DNA of 64,000 nucleotides. Origin: Hirsutella rhossiliensis. Lineage: Eukaryota > Ascomycota > Sordariomycetes > Hypocreales > Ophiocordycipitaceae. How positions within the stretch are numbered: the stretch's first letter is position 1; each line of letters opens with the position of its first letter. Under the pieces are notes generated by a model, which was given only the letters and a program-made list of their open reading frames with translations, was not told where the DNA came from and ran no database searches. Positions 24,908-36,939 of the stretch are shown piece after piece. The stretch lies in NCBI RefSeq assembly GCF_020360975.1, contig NW_025408669.1, positions 6,820,001 through 6,884,000 of the forward strand, read 5' to 3'. The translations under genes were made by a program, and so were the position numbers.

Positions 24908-26050
24908 CTAATCGAGGTTAAGACTAGTAACGATCTCGGCTAACACTAAACCGTAATAGCTATAAAGACGCTACTAGATAAAGTTAGGAGCGTTAGTAAG
25001 ATCGGTAGGCAACGTAAGACGGGGACGCTTTAGGGCGGGCTCGGCGCTAGGAGAACTACTAAGCTATAGCTCGGCGTTAGAGGGAGACGCGGTTAGCTCC
25101 TAAGCTAGCTCCGCGACGGCTATAGGTATAGATACCTTAGCCTTAAATAGGGCCTTAAACGCGGCTGCCGCCTTACCCTTACCTTTGCCCTTCCTTTTAT
25201 TAATAGGGACTAGGGCCGGAATAGGCCTAGTAAAACTAGTAAGATTAAAACCGCTATCCTCCGCGTTAGGGCTATCGCTAATAATAAGATAGAAATAGTT
25301 AACGAGATTATTAACCGCTATAAGAGTCTTTTAAGTAACTAAGAGCGACTTAGGCCTAACCTAAGCTAGGGTCTTAATAGCGTCGCTAAACTTACCTAGG
25401 TACTTCTCTAAGAACTTATATATATAGCGGGTATCGTCTATAAAATAAGTAAAAGCTAACGCGAGCGTCTTTATATTCTTAGCGACTATAGCCGGACTAA
25501 GGGCGGACTTACCTAACGCGCCCTTACCCTTAGCGGTAGGGGCCTTCTAACTAGCGCGAATATAAGTTTCTAGAGTAGTACGATAAAGGCGCTCTTATAC
25601 TAAACCCTTAATAAAGGAAGGGCTATCGACCTTAGACTATACCTAGTAAAAGGTATTAGCGGCCTCCTTGCCTTTAAAGGTAATCTAGACTATAGATTAA
25701 TACTAAACTTAGATAGTACTATAGTAGGAAGGGGTTACTTACTTAGTAATAAGACTAGTTAGAGTTAGCGTAAGCGATATACGCTTTAGCCTTTATAGCT
25801 ATTAAAGTTAGTAAAAATACTAAAGGTAAGACTAACCTAAGATAAAGCTAGGATTAATATATATAAGACTAGTTTTAATAGCTAGCGAAGGACTTATAGG
25901 TAAGCTTATTAATAAGACGCCCGATATATATAAAATATAGGATAGAGCGCTCCGATCCTACTACTATAGCGACTTTTTTATAAGAAAGGGGTTTTAAAGA
26001 AGGCGAGCCGCTACTACCTAAGTCGGCTTCTTAGTTAGATATAGCGACGC
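24908..26050 (-). pseudogene. Orphan minus-strand reading frame, Lys/Ala-rich, unknown
   Basis: From about 26,050 down to a stop at 24,908 a minus-strand frame can be followed with only scattered stops that fit Trp/Gln. It reads RISLTLTLTSLITK near 25,780, TFKGKEAANTF near 25,670, KNIKTLALAFTYFIDDTRYI near 25,450, then NKRKGKGKGKAAAAFKALFK near 25,180 and a Ser/Pro-rich tail. I recognise no domain. It lies downstream of LINE-1 and upstream of Copia-2 on neither element's coding strand in an obvious way. It could be a retroelement accessory or gag-like gene, or a RIP-mutated host gene copy. It differs from its surroundings in low stop density. Confidence 0.45.
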
Positions 26051-26059
26051 GACGACGAG

Positions 26060-26640
26060 TAAACTAAATATAGTGCTAAGGAGACCTAGAGTTATAGAAA
26101 TAAGGCGGGCGAGGTAGTAGTTAGGCTTATAAAAGAGATAGATAATAGAGGGATAGAAGGAGGTATATATAGAACTAAGGAGGGAGGGTAGGTATATATA
26201 GGCGCGAGCTAGGCGCGCGTAATTAGTAACTATAAGATAGAGGGTAAATATAGGCCGCCGCGCCCTTAATTAAGAAGTCGCGTAGCTAGATAAGAACCGA
26301 TTTACGATTAGCAGAGCCGGCTAACTAAATTTCGATTAGCCGGCCCTACCTAAGAGCGACCTATACTAGCGCCCGGCCCGGTAACTGGATATTACCTACC
26401 CTACTAACTAACGGACCGATAAGCTAACGCGACCGCGGCTACGCGGCTACGACGCGGGAGCTAGGGTAAATAGAGGCGCCCGCGAGTCGGGCCCTTAGAG
26501 AGAGACTACTACCTATAACCTTAGGCCTAGGCTAGCGAGCCCGGGCCGCGGCCGCTCGGGATAGTAGCGGCTATAGCCTAAGAGGGCCCGCGCTAAGATA
26601 CGATTTTACGGGAGGAGCCTATAGTAGCCGGCGTAAATTT
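26060..26640. other. GC-richer RIP-mutated block upstream of the orphan frame
   Basis: About 580 bp clearly richer in G+C than the flanks, with CpG-rich words (GCGACCGCGGCTACGCGG near 26,430) and a short imperfect inverted repeat around 26,310-26,345 (AGCCGGCTAAC / GATTAGCCGGC). TpG/CpA are still nearly absent. It holds no ORF. It could be the promoter or an LTR/UTR of the unit read at 24,908-26,050. Confidence 0.4.
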
Positions 26641-26649
26641 CCTATATAC

Positions 26650-28600
26650 TACTACTATAACCTTATTTAAGGCGGACCTATACTAAAAGAGGGGAGGGTT
26701 TTCCCCTTAAGTACTTTAGTTTTTCCCTCTTATTTAATATTAAAGTTCTAGATACCTCTAGCTAGGTCCTTAGTATAATCTTAATAATAATTAATAATAA
26801 TAATACCCTTTATATATATAATAAACCGTTTACTACTAACGTTTTATCCCTCTTACTATAAAGTAAAGTTTATATTTAAAGAGAAAAAGATAGCTAGTAA
26901 GGACCTTTTAAGATTACTTTAATTAATAGATATAACGTTATAATTAATATAGTTAATAGCCCTTAAGTCTTTCGTTTTATATATATATAGCTATACCTAT
27001 ATAATAACTTTATAATCCCTTAAGTTCTTACCTTTCCTTAGGATAAAAAAGAAACCTATACTTAACCTAACCCCTTAGTACTTTATAAAAGAAAACGTTT
27101 ACTTAGATCTAAGAATATACTTTAGGATTTAATTATAATAACTACTCCTTTAAGCTAAAGTTTCTTAACTTAAAAGAAAGAAGATATATATACTTTATTT
27201 ATTAAACTTAGGAATAAAGGTATTATTACTACTCCTAGCGCCCTATTTAAAGAATCTAATAATATTAAGATTACTAACTTTATAAGATAAAGTATATTTA
27301 GCTTTAAAAGATATAATTAAATAATTTATAGTAATTATTATATCTTTTACTCTTAAATAGCTTATAAAGTTAAAGGTAAAGATATTAAACTATATAAGAA
27401 ATTATAACTTATTATTTAAGGATATAGCGACTTTAAGAAAACTACTTTATTAATATAATCCCTAATAATTTAATATATTAGTTAAAGACTTATTTTAGCT
27501 ATTACTCCTAGACTTTTTTAAATTAATAGTATAACCCTCTCCCTTTATAATATTACTTAAGTATACCTATAATCTTAAACTAAGCTATTCTAGATAATTC
27601 TAACTTATTTACCTATTAAATTATAAGATAAATACCCTTATAAAATAATTATTTATATTATTAAGCCCTTATATAGAATTATAAAAGCTAGAGTCTATTA
27701 GTATTATATATATTAATAATATTACCTTAAGAACCTTAATATATTTACTTTAACTTATAATTCTTATAAAGAGAGATATAAAAAGTATATATAAAATATA
27801 TAAAGGTAAAATTAAAAGTAAGGGGTTAAATAGGTAAGGTAGAGATATTTAATTCTTATAAAGGTAGTAATTATAGTAAGGGAGTAATTATTATATTGCC
27901 TTAATTATCCTTCTTTCCTTTATTTAACGCTCCTCTTTATACCTATTTAATATCTTAATTAATAAAGAAGATCTTACTTAAAGAAGCTATTAATATCCTT
28001 TTAACTACTAAGCGTTTTACTAGGTTTTCCCTTCTTTTCTAGCCTTTACTAGTATATCTATCTTATCTCTTACTACCTCTATAGGAAGCTATTACTACTT
28101 TTACTTCCCTTTATACCCTTACCTTCCTTTTTATACTTCTTTTTAGCTCCTTCTTCTTTCTTTTATACTAAGTGTTTTTAGCTTCCTTAGTCCTTCTTAC
28201 TAAGGGATATCTCTAAGAACTATAAAATTAAGCTACGCTTTACGATATACCCCCTTAGCTATAGCTTACCCCTTAAGGGCATAGCTAATATAGCTTTAGG
28301 CTAGTAAGCGTATAAAGGAGGTTCTTAGCTTAATACTTATCCCTTTACTTAAGGAAAGTAAGGGCCTTTTTAGGTCCCTAGGCTCTTTTAGACCTACTTA
28401 AGGAATAATAGCTTAAAGAAGGGAAAGTCCTATAAGAAAGGGGGCCTTCTTAAAAGGGAGAAACCTAATTAAATAAAGGGCCCTTTAAAAGAAAGACCTC
28501 TTCCTTTTCTTTAGCTATAAACGTTACCTTTTTATATAGGCTATTAGCTCCTCTTATAGACTCTTAAAGTAAGCCTCTAAGGATAGCTTCTTATAAACGT
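26650..28600. other. AT-rich RIP relic, no gene recognised
   Basis: About 1.95 kb, very TpA-rich, stops in every frame. A minus-strand reading gives fragments such as FLFYPKERQELKG near 27,050, but no diagnostic domain. The right part (28,200-28,560) may hold 3' non-coding or LTR sequence of Copia-2. Confidence 0.4.
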
Positions 28601-29950
28601 CTTTAACCTTAATTTACTATAAAAAGATAGCTAGCTTTTACTTTAATAAGGGCTTTATAAGACCGTTTACTTTTATCGATACTATTAAAACTTAATAAAT
28701 AGAAATAAGTCCCCTTTAAACCTTTTATTATAACTAATACTAATAGATATCGATATACTATAGCTAGGTCGATAGCTTACTATTTTCTATAAGAATTTAT
28801 ATAGTTTATATATTATTATATTTTATAGCTAATAGGGTTATAATTTAAAGTTATAGAGATATTAATAGCTAGCTAAGGAAAATCGCTTCTTTTAACGCTT
28901 TTAAAAGAGCTAGTAGCTCTACCTTTATACTAGAAGTTATAATAGTAGCTTACTTTAAAGCTCTCTAAGTAATAGTTCCTTTAAAAAGGGATATAATATA
29001 CCCTTATAAGCTCTTTCTATTTAATAAATTATCTATAAAAGATAAGTCGCTTAAATAAAAGAAGATTTTAGTAGCTAATTTCTTTCTTTCTTACCCTCTT
29101 AAGTATAAACTATATAATCTTATTAAATAGAGATAAAAGATAGCTTTATTTACTACTTCTTAATACTTAGGGCTAGGATTTTAGTTATACCTAGCTAGCT
29201 AAGAGACTATAAAAGAGATATCCGGTCTAGTAGAAATAGCTAAAAAAAAGTAAGGAGCTTACCTTCTATTAATATTAGTATTTCTCTTACTCCCTAGCTT
29301 AAAAGGACGGATTAAGTAAAAGCTCTTCGTTTAATATTAATATAAAGGGAAGCTTCTTATTAAGGGAATTAAAGAGGAATTTATAAGCGACCTTATTAAT
29401 ATAAGCGTCTTAGGTAAGCTAGATAGTCTATTAAGACCTATTTTAAAGGATTTATATCCCTAGGAACTACTTTAGCTCCCTTAGCTTAGTTATCTTATAC
29501 CTTTATTATAGGCTTTTTATAGCCTCCTTAATAGTTACTTCTTCCTCTTTTAAGTAGGCTTAGATAATATTATCGACGTAAAAGAAGACTATAATTTTAC
29601 CCTTTTATATTATATATAGTTCTTAAGGGACTTTCTTAAAGCGTAGGGCTTTAAAGGAACCTATTAAATACTATAAGAATATACCCTTATATTCCTATTT
29701 TACTATTATAAAGAAGTAATAGGCATAGGGAGGCTTTATAGAATAAGCTAGTAAAAAGAGGTTCTATAATATAGTCTAAGGGAATAACCTTTAAAGATAA
29801 AGACCTCTACTAGATATCTATACCTTCCTTTAGGAAAAGCGGGTTAAGATAAGCTTATCCTTATAAATAAAAATATAGATTTTATATATAAGTTAATTAT
29901 AAGTAGAACGGATACCCTATTACTTATTTTAGCCTAGTAGTTCCGAAGAT
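28600..29950 (-). pseudogene. Copia-2 relic: RT end and RNase H of a Ty1/Copia element
   Basis: The minus strand reads a Copia-type reverse transcriptase at about 29,900-29,400, with the catalytic box FYVDNII at 29,564-29,584 (second Asp now Asn). RNase H follows at about 29,000-28,600, with a SSIKVELLALLKALKEAIFL segment near 28,920 and a YIDIYQY segment near 28,750 matching the family's RHVDI-type motif. Gag, protease and integrase were not found to the right, so the copy is 5'-truncated or interrupted. RIP stops abound. Confidence 0.75.
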
Positions 29951-29959
29951 ATCCGCGAT

Positions 29960-30420
29960 ATAAGAATAGGTAGGGCATAGAACATTCTAGTTAAATCTAC
30001 TACTTATACTAGAACCTATAGTCTTATATTAACTATTACGCTATAATTAGACCACCTACTAAGTTAGGAAGATATACTATAGATAGAGCTTTTTAAGTAC
30101 TATAGAATATACTAGAAAGCTAACTAATTAGTCTACTAGTAAGCGAGCAATAGTTTATAAAAGATAAAGGATTTCCCTAGGAGTAGTAGATCGAATAAGT
30201 AAGTTTATAAGTATCCTTTATAACGCTATTCTTTTAATATATTATTTAGCCCCTTATATACTTATTATAAATTCCGGACGAAATCCTACCTTATACTCCT
30301 TCGACCGATCTTTCTACTTACGTTATCGATTACCCGATTCTATACTTATTACTTATACCTTCTTATAGTAACTAAGTAACTTAAAGTAGCTTTTATTTTA
30401 TTTTATATTATTACTTATAT
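29960..30420 (+). repeat. Copia-type LTR relic (solo or interrupted)
   Basis: The segment AAATCCTACCTTATACTCC at about 30,280-30,300 with flanking AAATTCCG matches the same part of the Copia-1 LTRs (near 14,993 and 20,459). The homology fades on both sides, so the limits are rough. It may be a solo LTR of a related Copia family. Confidence 0.45.
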
Positions 30421-31010
30421 ATAGCTTTTAGGGCTATAGCGAGGCTAGTAAGGGCCTAGGCCCTTATTAGTAGTCCTAGCTAGCTATAAAGCTTAAGGGC
30501 TTATAACTAATTAAGGAAAGGGTAGCTATAAAGGTAAATAATAAAAGAAAGGTTAGTTTAGTTCCTTTTAAATAATAATTTTCCCCTTTAAGGGCCCTAG
30601 GGCCCCTAGGTTACTCCTTTTTAAGCTACTTAGCTATCCCTATCTCTATTTTAGCTAAAAAGGTTAAAAGGGCTTCCCTTCCTTCCTTAAAGCTATAGAG
30701 AATAAGTAAGCTAAGGGCCCCCTTTTATCTCTTAAAGGTCTAGTAAAGGACCTCTCTTTCCCTCCTATAGTTTAGGTACCTTAGAATAAGGTGCTTAGCT
30801 ATATACCTTTTTAGCTATAGCGGTAGTCGTCTCGGTCTACCTTATTAGTCCTTTTTAAAAAGGAAAATAAAAAGCTAGCCTTAAAGAGGAGCTAGTAAAA
30901 GGCTAAGAGGGTTAGCTTAAGCCTCCCTATAAGGTCCTTTTCTAGGCTAAGGGCTAGGCAAGGGGTCTTTTAAATAGATATATAGTACTTACTTAGGCCC
31001 TTAGTATTAT

Positions 31011-31391
31011 AAAGACTATTACGCTATATAAGTAAAAGTAAAACGCGCTCCGATAGGTACGCTATAAATAATATATATTTAGTAACCGCGTCTTTTAATA
31101 TACCCCCTTAGGGATCGCGGCGCTACTAAGAGCCCTAGCCTATAGCCTAAGATATAGGAGTTAAATACTAAGCGCCGCGCTAATAACCTAAGGAAATCTA
31201 AGAGAGGTAGTTACTTATAAAGGATTAAACCCTATACCGCGCGTAGTTACTAAAAGTTATAAGGGTAGTATACTATCCCCTCCTAAGCTTATAATTATTA
31301 AGAAGACTATTATACTATATAGGTAAAAGTAAAACGCGCTTTAATAAGTATACTATAAATAATATATATTTAGTAACCGCGTCTTTTAATA
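31011..31391. repeat. Pair of about 90-bp direct repeats
   Basis: The unit at 31,011-31,100 recurs at 31,302-31,391, 291 bp apart, sharing AGTAAAAGTAAAACGCGCT, the AAATAATATATATTTAGTAA segment and CGCGTCTTTTAATA. Differences are transitions. It lies next to the 3' end of LINE-2 and may be part of its 3' UTR or a small inserted repeat. Confidence 0.7.
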
Positions 31392-31449
31392 CTTAGCCCT
31401 AAGGCCTTTAGCCGCCTTAGTAGCTTAGAGTCCCTTTTAATAGTCCTTA

Positions 31450-34400
31450 GTAGCTTACTAGACCTTTCTTTATAAGTAGCTAATAAAGACTAAGGGGGTC
31501 CCTTAGGTAAGGGCCCTTAAGCCTTTTTTAGCTAGCTAGTTAGCTAGCTTATTACTAAAGATCCTTAGGTAGCTAGGGTACTAGTATAGCTATATATTAT
31601 AAAAGGCTTCTAAGCTAAATAAGAGCCTTTTAATATATATAGCTAGGTCTAAGAAACCTATAACCTTCTTTATAGTAGCTTAGCTATTTATAAAGATATA
31701 AGTATCTATAATAAGGTTAAGAGGGCTAAGCTTTAAAGGCTAAGGCTTCTTAGCTAGGTCCTCTAAGACCCTTAGTATCGCGAATAGCTCTATATTAGCT
31801 ACTTTAATTAAGAGCCCTAGGTTCTTATAGTACGCTTTAATAGGCTTATTTTCTAAGCTTATTTTATAAAAGGAGTAAGCGTTAGCCTTTATAAGGGACC
31901 CCTTAAGGCACCCCTTAAAGCCGTTAGTATAAAAGGCTAAGGGCTATAACCTAAAGTCTTTTAGGCTAGCTAAGCTAGCTAAGAGGTATTAGTATTACTT
32001 CTTAGCTAAGGGCTTAAGGGCCTTTATTACTATAATAAAGGCCTTAGGTTCTAGGGCCTATAAGGGCTCCTAGCTAGCTTTCCTTCTTTCTAAGTTATAA
32101 TTAGGTCCTATAAGGGCTACTAGGCCTTTAAGGAGGTAAAAGAGCTATATATATAGCTTAATATAGCTTAAGGCCCTTAGGTTAAAGCCTAAGTTAGCGA
32201 GGTTATTTTATATAACTAGGTTATAAGCTTGCTTTATAAGGTAACTAAGTAAGAAGCATAGGGTCTAAAGGGCGTAAGAAAAGTATACCCTTTTAAATCG
32301 TACCTTTAATAATAGTAAGGCTACTTTAGCTTTTAAACCCTTAATTAAGGATCCTTTAAAGGCCCCTAAGACCTTTAAAAGAGCTTAGTTTTATAGCCTT
32401 TAAAAAAGCTTTATAAGGCTCTTAAGGGTCTTAGGCCCCCTATATTAAAGTTAGGCCTTATAGTCTACTATAAAGGTTATATAGGCCTAGTAGAGCTATT
32501 TAAAGGCTTTAAATAATAGGCCTTTTTATATAAAGGTTAAGTAGGATAGTCCTTTAAAAGTAGCTTATATAAAGGCTACCTTCTTCTTAATATATTATTT
32601 AAATAAGAGCTTAGAATTAAAGAAGACCCTTAGCTACTATATTAAGGGCTTTACGTTAAAAAATAAGCCTCTTACTATTATACCCTTTAAAATAAGCTGC
32701 CGTTGCCTACTAAAGTAAATAAGTTCTATCTTTAAGGGGTTAAAGTAGACCCCTTAGTCTTTAGCTTATTTAAATAAGTTAGTAGCTATTACTTCTAGCT
32801 ACTAAACGTTCTTCTTAGCTAAGGTCGATGTTATAGAGATATTAAAGTTATCTATATAAGATAGCTAGTATCCCTTAGCCGCTAGTATCCCTTAGCTACT
32901 AATATCCCCCTTATATATAAGAGGAATAAAATAAGGCTAATAAAAGACCCTTAAAGCACTCTTATTACTAGGTCTATAAGGGGCTAGACTTACCCCTTAA
33001 AGGCTAGCTAGATCTTCCTTTTAGTAAGGAAGTAGTCTACCTAGCTTATAAGAGCCTTAAGGAGGTTTAATTCCCTTAGGACCCTTATAAGTTATCCCTT
33101 TAATATAAAATCGAAGGCGCTTTTTATATTTAATAAGAGGGTACTAGTAATAGCCTTCTTATTAAACTCCTACTTCTTTTAAATATAGTATAAAAGGAGG
33201 AAGGCCGTATCTATAGCTAACTACTATTTTTATCCCCTTAGCTATATAGGGTTTAAAAGCCTAGCTATATTAGCTAAATAGCTTAGCTAGGTAGTATATA
33301 GCTTTTTAAGGACCTTTCCTAAGTAGTTAAGTAGACTTATAACTCTATAAGCCTTAAGAATAGTATAGTTTAGCTTATTTTACTTAGGAAGTATAATTCC
33401 TATAGCTTCCTTTTATACCTTAAGGTAGTATCCTTAGTTAAATAGAGCCTTATAGGCCTTATTAAAGACTATAGGGATAGCCTTATACGCGTATTAAATA
33501 AGGAGGAAGCTAAGGGAGTCTAGGCTAAGGGCTTTCTTATTAAAAGAGCTAAAAATAGCCCTCTTAATCTTAGGGTCCTTTAGCTCTAGCTAGTCTTACT
33601 TAACCGTGCCCTTACTACTTATATAGCTTAGGGGCTCTTCTTTTTCTAGGCTTTAAAGGGGGCTAAAAGGAGGGCTAGGGCTAAGGTATAAGGTTAGAAA
33701 AAGGGTTATTAAGAAAGCCTTATATTTTTTTATAAAGGTATTAGCTTTTACCTCTATCCCTTTTTTTATATATAAGATACTAAGAAGGGTAAGGTTAGCT
33801 CTAGCCTTAGTATAAGAAAAGGCTATAAAGATATTATTTCTTATTACTTTTATTAAGAAGCTCTCTTAGTATTACTTTTTAATAGCCTTAATAATATACT
33901 TAAAGCTATTTTAGGCCTTTATAAAGCTCTTTTAGCTCTCTTTATCCTAGGCTAGCTTATAAGCCTATTAAGCTAAGCTTAGAGCTTTCTAAAGGTAGGT
34001 TAGCTTATCGGTCTACTAAGGCTTAGATCCCTTATAAGGCTTCTTTTTTAGTATCGCTATATTTAAGGCCTTTATAAGGGTTCTTATTAAAAGGGAAGCT
34101 ATCCTTTTTAAGTCGTTTCTTTTTATAGCCCTCTTTATAGCTATAAAGAGGTCCTATTCCTTCTTAGCTAAGTATTTTAAAAATACCTTTTAGTTTACTT
34201 TCCTATAATTATAAGTAGTAAGCCTAGCTAGTAGTAGCCTATTAGGGCCCTTTAAGCTAGCTTTAAAGGCTATAAGCTTATAATCTAAGCCTATAGCCTT
34301 TAAGAAGCGGAAGTTAGCCTAGGTTAACTATTTAAAAGGGCTATAAAAAGTAAGGTCTATAACTAAGGCCCTTTTTAAGCCTTTCCTTTAATAGGTACCT

Positions 34401-34950
34401 TTTATAGCTACCTTAAGGTTTATTAGTAAGGAAGCCTTATAGTAGTTAAGCTAGCTAATAAGGGCTTTTACTTTATAGGCCTTAAAGGGTTTTATAAAAG
34501 GGTTTTAATAAAGGTAGTATAAGTTAAAGTCCCTTATTAATAAAAAGGGCTACTATAAGAGCTAGGCTATTAGTAGTAGCCTTTTTATTATAAGGGGGCC
34601 TTACTAGCCTTAGCTAGCTAGGGCCCTTTTAACCTCTTTTTTATTATATAAGTTAATAAAGGTAAATAGCTCGGCGCCTTCTACCTTTATAGCTTATATA
34701 TTAAGATCGTAAAAGAGGTTAAAGCTAAGGCTAGCTTTTATCTAAGCTTCCTTCCTCTTATAAGCTATAACCCTAGGCCTCCTATTAAGCTTAAGAAAGT
34801 TAGTAAAAGGGATAAGGGTTATAATATTATAGGCCGGATACTATATAAGGATATAGCTATTATCGATCTTATAAAAGTAAGGCTCTTATAATAAGATAAG
34901 GTCCGCTTTTATTTCTAGGGCCTACTTTAAGATTAATAGGTTAGCTATTT
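31450..34950 (-). pseudogene. LINE-2 ORF2 relic (APE endonuclease, reverse transcriptase)
   Basis: Read from right to left: the endonuclease begins at about 34,930 with ADLILLQEPYFYK near 34,890 (the Q-E-P of APE nucleases) and has IRDFNLYYLYQNPF near 34,530. Reverse transcriptase is at about 33,500-32,700, with a SLLNYLGKVLKK segment near 33,340, LLNIKSAFDFI near 33,125, a GSFISLILF box near 32,970 and the catalytic box SYIDNFNISI at 32,833-32,863 (second Asp now Asn). A C-terminal region follows to about 31,450 and may include RNase H, which I could not confirm. Confidence 0.72.
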
Positions 34951-34959
34951 CTTACTTTT

Positions 34960-36560
34960 TAGTATTATACTATATAATACTAATAGGGTTATAGTTAGGC
35001 CTAAGACGCCTAAGGGGCTTTAAGGGCCTTATAGGTATAAGGGGGCTAAGGCTATTAAGTATTAGTTATTCCCTTATAAACTCTATATTATACTTTATTA
35101 GTTATAAGGTACTTTCTTTTATAGTTATAATATTAAACCTTAAAATAAGAGTAGCCTTAGCTAGCTTTATAGCTAGGGTAGTTATAGTCCTTAGTTAAGT
35201 ACTTTTCTAGGTAAAAGGTATACTTAATAAGCTATTAATAGGTCTAAGGGTTATAGCTAAAGGAAAGGCACTTATAGTACTATATATATATAGTATATTC
35301 CTTATAAGCCTTAACTTAAATCTATAAACCTATTATATAGAGGCCTTTTTTTTAGTATTCGGCCCTTATAGCCTTTAAAAAGACTATAAAGATAACTAAT
35401 CCTACCTTTTATATTAAGCCTAAGGTGCTTAGCTACCTAAGCTACCCTAGGATATCGATCTTACTAAAGGTTTTAGCTTTTATAGTAAAGATATTAAGGA
35501 TAAGGGTCTTTAAAAGGTTAAGGACGCTCTAGGCTACTAGCTTAGTCTAGCTAGTAGGAAGGTCGGCCGATTTAATAGGTAGCTCCTTAAGGTATAAAGA
35601 CTACTTCTCTTATTACTTTAAAAGCTTCTTTACTATATATAGGGCCTTTATTATTATAACTATATTACCTTTATTTAAGGTTAATAAAGCTAATATAACT
35701 AGTTCCTTTATAGCTTTATTAAGCTTATTATAAAGTATAATAAGGTTAATAGTTAGCGTTAGTAATTCCTTTTTTAGCTTTAAGATAAATTAAAAGTCTT
35801 TTTTTATATTCCTCTTAGCTAGGGCCTTAGCTAGGGCCTTAAGCGCCTTCTTTATAGTAACCTTAGCCTATAAGCTTACTTCGAGGTTTCCTTAGGTAGC
35901 TCTAGGCTACTAAGCGGCCTTAGGCTAGTATAAGGGCTATTATAAGGGCTATTAGCGGTCTAGGGTCCTTATAGCTACCTTTTTAAGCCTTTTTATAAAG
36001 GTCTTATAAAAGGGTTCGATTTTTTAGGCTTTCTTAAGGGCTTAGAGGGCCTATTAAAAGAAGCCTTAAGCCCGGTCCTTAGGAAAAGGGTACTAAGGCT
36101 AGGGCTAGGTCTACTATAAGTATTAAAATATAAGTTAAATAAGCGTAAGGCTAATAAAGCTACTAAGTATAGCTCTCTTTTACCTCTTTACTTACTTTAA
36201 GGGCTAGTTAGGCTAGAAGTAGCTAGCTTAAAGTAAGGCTAGGCTAGGCCTAAAGAAGCTAGTCTTTAATATAGGCTAGGTATTATCTTTTATCTTAATA
36301 TCCTTTAGGTCCTAGTCTTAAGTCTTAGGCCTTTCTTCTAAGGTCCTTAGAAAGCGTTAGCTTTTTAATACTTCTTTTAAGTAAGCCCTAGCCTCTAAGG
36401 TACTTATTTCGACCCTTAAGTTAAGGGGGGGGAGGGGGGGGGTTAAAGTTAAAAGGGCCTTCTTTATATTTAAGCTAGGGTCCTAAGTTAGGTCTAAGCT
36501 TAGTCTTATTAGCGGGGGGGGGGGGTATATACCCTTAGTTAGTAAAGGTAAGAAAGAGTT
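34960..36560 (-). pseudogene. LINE-2 ORF1-like relic
   Basis: A minus-strand frame upstream of the endonuclease with moderate stop density after Gln/Trp replacement. It contains basic and Gln-rich stretches but no zinc knuckle that I could place with confidence. Assigned to ORF1 by position only. Confidence 0.4.
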
Positions 36561-36939
36561 TTCTACTTATATAAAAAAGAACCTTACTTAATTTATAATC
36601 TTTAATAGTATATTATATACCTACTAATAGCTATATAAGGCTATATTTAAGGGGGCGTAATATACTATTTATAATAGTTCTAAGTATATACTTTTTTTAT
36701 ATTTTAAGCTTAGTTTTAAAAAGTTAGCTAAGAAGATATAAGTTATATATATAAGGGAGTAATTATTAAAGTAGCTTATAAAAGTACTACTAAAAGCAGC
36801 TAGTTTAATTAGTACCTTTATTACTAATAATTAAAGCTAGCTATTAATAAAAGTAAGTATAGTACTAAAGAAAGCGCTTAGTATAAGCCTTTACTTTTAT
36901 AAATAGTATTAGCTTTAATACTACTTCCTTACTTAAACG

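Larger units (their letters stand above)
31000..36600 (-). mobile_element. LINE-2: second Tad1-like non-LTR retrotransposon, RIP-mutated
   Basis: On the minus strand, ORF1-like sequence covers about 36,500-35,000 and ORF2 covers about 34,950-31,450. No LTRs flank it. Two G-runs at 36,426-36,442 and 36,515-36,526 lie near its 5' end. The 3' end is near a pair of 90-bp repeats (31,011 and 31,302). It is of a different subfamily from LINE-1 (sequence and box residues differ). Dead through RIP stops. Confidence 0.75.

Noticed and set aside
36420..36530. G-runs as possible G-quadruplex or assembly error, with a C-run at 21,170-21,183
   Set aside because: They are isolated homopolymers in dead elements. 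Nothing else in the sequence supports a function.
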